From Nitrososphaerales archaeon TH703 (GTDB taxonomy: Archaea > Thermoproteota > Nitrososphaeria > Nitrososphaerales > Nitrososphaeraceae): 6,291 nt of DNA. Shown piece after piece: positions 5,199-6,291 of this stretch (positions are counted from its first letter, which is position 1; the number at the start of each line of letters is the position of its first letter). The notes under the pieces are model-generated. The model saw nothing but the letters and a program-made list of their open reading frames with translations. It did no database searches and was not told the DNA's origin. Both the position numbers and the translations under genes were made by a program. The stretch spans positions 1 to 6,291 of the forward strand of contig JAATVL010000028.1 of NCBI GenBank assembly GCA_014523525.1, given 5' to 3'.

Positions 5199-6291
5199 TC
5201 ATTTTGTATGGTTGTATCTGAATTTGTCGAGTTTAATTAATTCATGATAAGATCCGAATTGTGATGTTTCTGCCATATCTAACAAAGATTCATCTTCATT
5301 GTCTTTTCCGTCAAAAACTTTTATGATCCCGTAAACCGAGTTTCTCTGCGCAGGTACCCTCCCCGCAGATGTTATTATTGATCTTATTTCCTTTGGTTTC
5401 ATTATTTGTCCAAAGCCCGATCCTGCAGAGGTGGAAATGCTTTCATTTATTAACGTGCCACCAAAATCATTTACTCCCGCTTCAAGAAGTAGTTGAGACA
5501 TTTTAGCACCCTCCTTAACCCATGAAACTTGAATATTATTTATGAAGTTGTTGAGCATGATCCTTGAAATTGCATGCATCTTTATTACCTCGTGACCTGT
5601 CGGGCCTGGTGAAATTCCCTTAACAAGATTATTATGATACATTGGAGCTTCTTTGTGAACAAAACTCAATGGCACAAATTCTGTAAACCCATTTGTCTGC
5701 TTTTGAATGGATCTTATCGATTCTAAATGTTTGGCCTTGTTTTCCGGTGTTTCTATATGACCATACATAATAGTTGATGTCGTAGGAATTTTCAGTTTAT
5801 GCGCTGATGTTATCACATTAATCCAATCAGCCACTGAAATTCTACCAGGAGAGATCAGATCCCGTAGATCCTGATCAAGAATCTCTGCTGCTGTTCCAGG
5901 CAAACTTCCCAGTCCTGATTCTTTTAACATACTCAAGTATTCTCTAACAGATAGTCCTGATCTACATGAACCATACAAAATTTCTTCAGGAGAAAAAGCA
6001 TGAATGTGTATATTTGGCAACTCTTTTTTTATTGCCTTACATATATCCACATATAAGAAACCATCCATCCTTGGTGGTAATCCTGCCTGAATACAAATTT
6101 CAGTTGCCCCTAATTCCCCTGCCCCTTTCGATCTTCTCACAACTTCTGATATTCGGACAACATAACTCTCCCCATTTCTAAAATCCCGGCTGTATGCACA
6201 AAAACCACATCTTTTGATACAAACATTAGTGAAATTGATATTCCTATTGATAACATAAGTTACCTTGTCACCAACGGTTCTTCTCCTTAAC
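5199..6291 (-). CDS. cofH: FO synthase subunit 2 (CofH, radical SAM), 5' end outside the window
   Basis: CofH uses S-adenosylmethionine radical chemistry to add the tyrosine-derived part in making FO (7,8-didemethyl-8-hydroxy-5-deazariboflavin), the chromophore of coenzyme F420. CofG completes the reaction. The frame stays open to the window edge, so the GTG at 6140 is internal, not the start; 363 codons are visible. Counting from the first full codon, VTYVINRNINFTNVC (10-24) leads into the CxxxCxxC iron-sulphur motif (Cys24, Cys28, Cys31). Further signatures are GATEICIQAGLPP, LPGTAAEILD, TTSTIMYGHIE, FTEFVPLSFVHKEAP and NIQVSWVKEG, ending with GVNDFGGTLINE. NINFTNVC and the C-terminal block identify CofH rather than CofG. 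Only the initial residues seem missing. No cofG is visible. The gene is upstream of purN on the same strand, but a 285-base spacer with a hairpin argues against one operon. Confidence 0.96.
   Translation of the reverse strand, partial: LRRRTVGDKVTYVINRNINFTNVCIKRCGFCAYSRDFRNGESYVVRISEVVRRSKGAGELGATEICIQAGLPPRMDGFLYVDICKAIKKELPNIHIHAFSPEEILYGSCRSGLSVREYLSMLKESGLGSLPGTAAEILDQDLRDLISPGRISVADWINVITSAHKLKIPTTSTIMYGHIETPENKAKHLESIRSIQKQTNGFTEFVPLSFVHKEAPMYHNNLVKGISPGPTGHEVIKMHAISRIMLNNFINNIQVSWVKEGAKMSQLLLEAGVNDFGGTLINESISTSAGSGFGQIMKPKEIRSIITSAGRVPAQRNSVYGIIKVFDGKDNEDESLLDMAETSQFGSYHELIKLDKFRYNHTK

Noticed and set aside
5121..5240. Plus-strand 39-codon ORF starting ATG at 5121 and overlapping the cofH 3' end by 42 bp
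   Set aside because: It has no convincing ribosome site, resembles no family, and is preceded by an immediate in-frame stop. One third of it is antisense to cofH. Its length is within chance expectation.
5199..6140. cofH starting at the GTG at 6140
   Set aside because: The frame continues upstream to the window edge and encodes the CxxxCxxC radical SAM motif, so this GTG is an internal valine.
5966..6181. Plus-strand 71-codon frame inside cofH
   Set aside because: It is the complement of well-conserved CofH segments, so it is a shadow frame.
1..6291. CRISPR array, insertion sequence, integrase, toxin-antitoxin or defence cassette
   Set aside because: There is no regularly spaced repeat, no terminal inverted repeat, and no transposase or nuclease motif. 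The SWIM domain alone is not evidence of a transposon.

Overview
This AT-rich window looks like chromosomal DNA of an archaeon, most likely an ammonia-oxidising thaumarchaeon (Nitrososphaerota). The evidence is an archaeal RNA polymerase subunit K, an F420-pathway FO synthase subunit (CofH), tetrahydrofolate-type C1 enzymes (FolD, 5-formyl-THF cyclo-ligase, PurN), a small SWIM zinc-finger protein, and AT-rich archaeal-type promoter elements close to start codons. The low GC and the gene set would suit a low-GC Nitrososphaerales or Nitrosopumilales genome. That finer placement is inference.

Layout. At the left edge there may be the first codons of a minus-strand gene behind a TATA-like element (1-68). 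rpoK follows on the minus strand (179-676) and carries a long Lys/Glu-rich N-terminal extension. A short AT-rich divergent spacer separates it from a plus-strand trio: a cyclophilin-like (TM1367-type) small protein (698-1144), a SWIM zinc-finger protein (1200-1469) and purD (1514-2818). purD converges on, and overlaps by 42 bp, a minus-strand series: 5-formyl-THF cyclo-ligase (2777-3367), folD (3372-4232) and purN (4302-4913). After a 285-bp spacer holding a hairpin and a possible leader ORF comes cofH (5199-6291), whose 5' end lies outside the window.

How the genes work together. PurD makes glycinamide ribonucleotide, and PurN formylates it with 10-formyl-tetrahydrofolate, so consecutive purine steps are encoded by convergent neighbours. 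FolD interconverts 5,10-methylene-, 5,10-methenyl- and 10-formyl-THF, and the cyclo-ligase returns dead-end 5-formyl-THF to the same pool. PurN, FolD and cyclo-ligase therefore form a small one-carbon supply-and-use module. CofH belongs to deazaflavin (F420) synthesis and is not directly linked to it. RpoK is core transcription machinery. The cyclophilin-like and SWIM proteins have no known role here.

The window is mostly conserved housekeeping genes. I see no mobile element, CRISPR array, tRNA, rRNA or defence system. The points most worth a second look are the repeat-bearing extension of RpoK, the prevalence of TTG starts, the TAG-GA stop/ribosome-site arrangement before purN and the cyclo-ligase gene, and the small SWIM protein.
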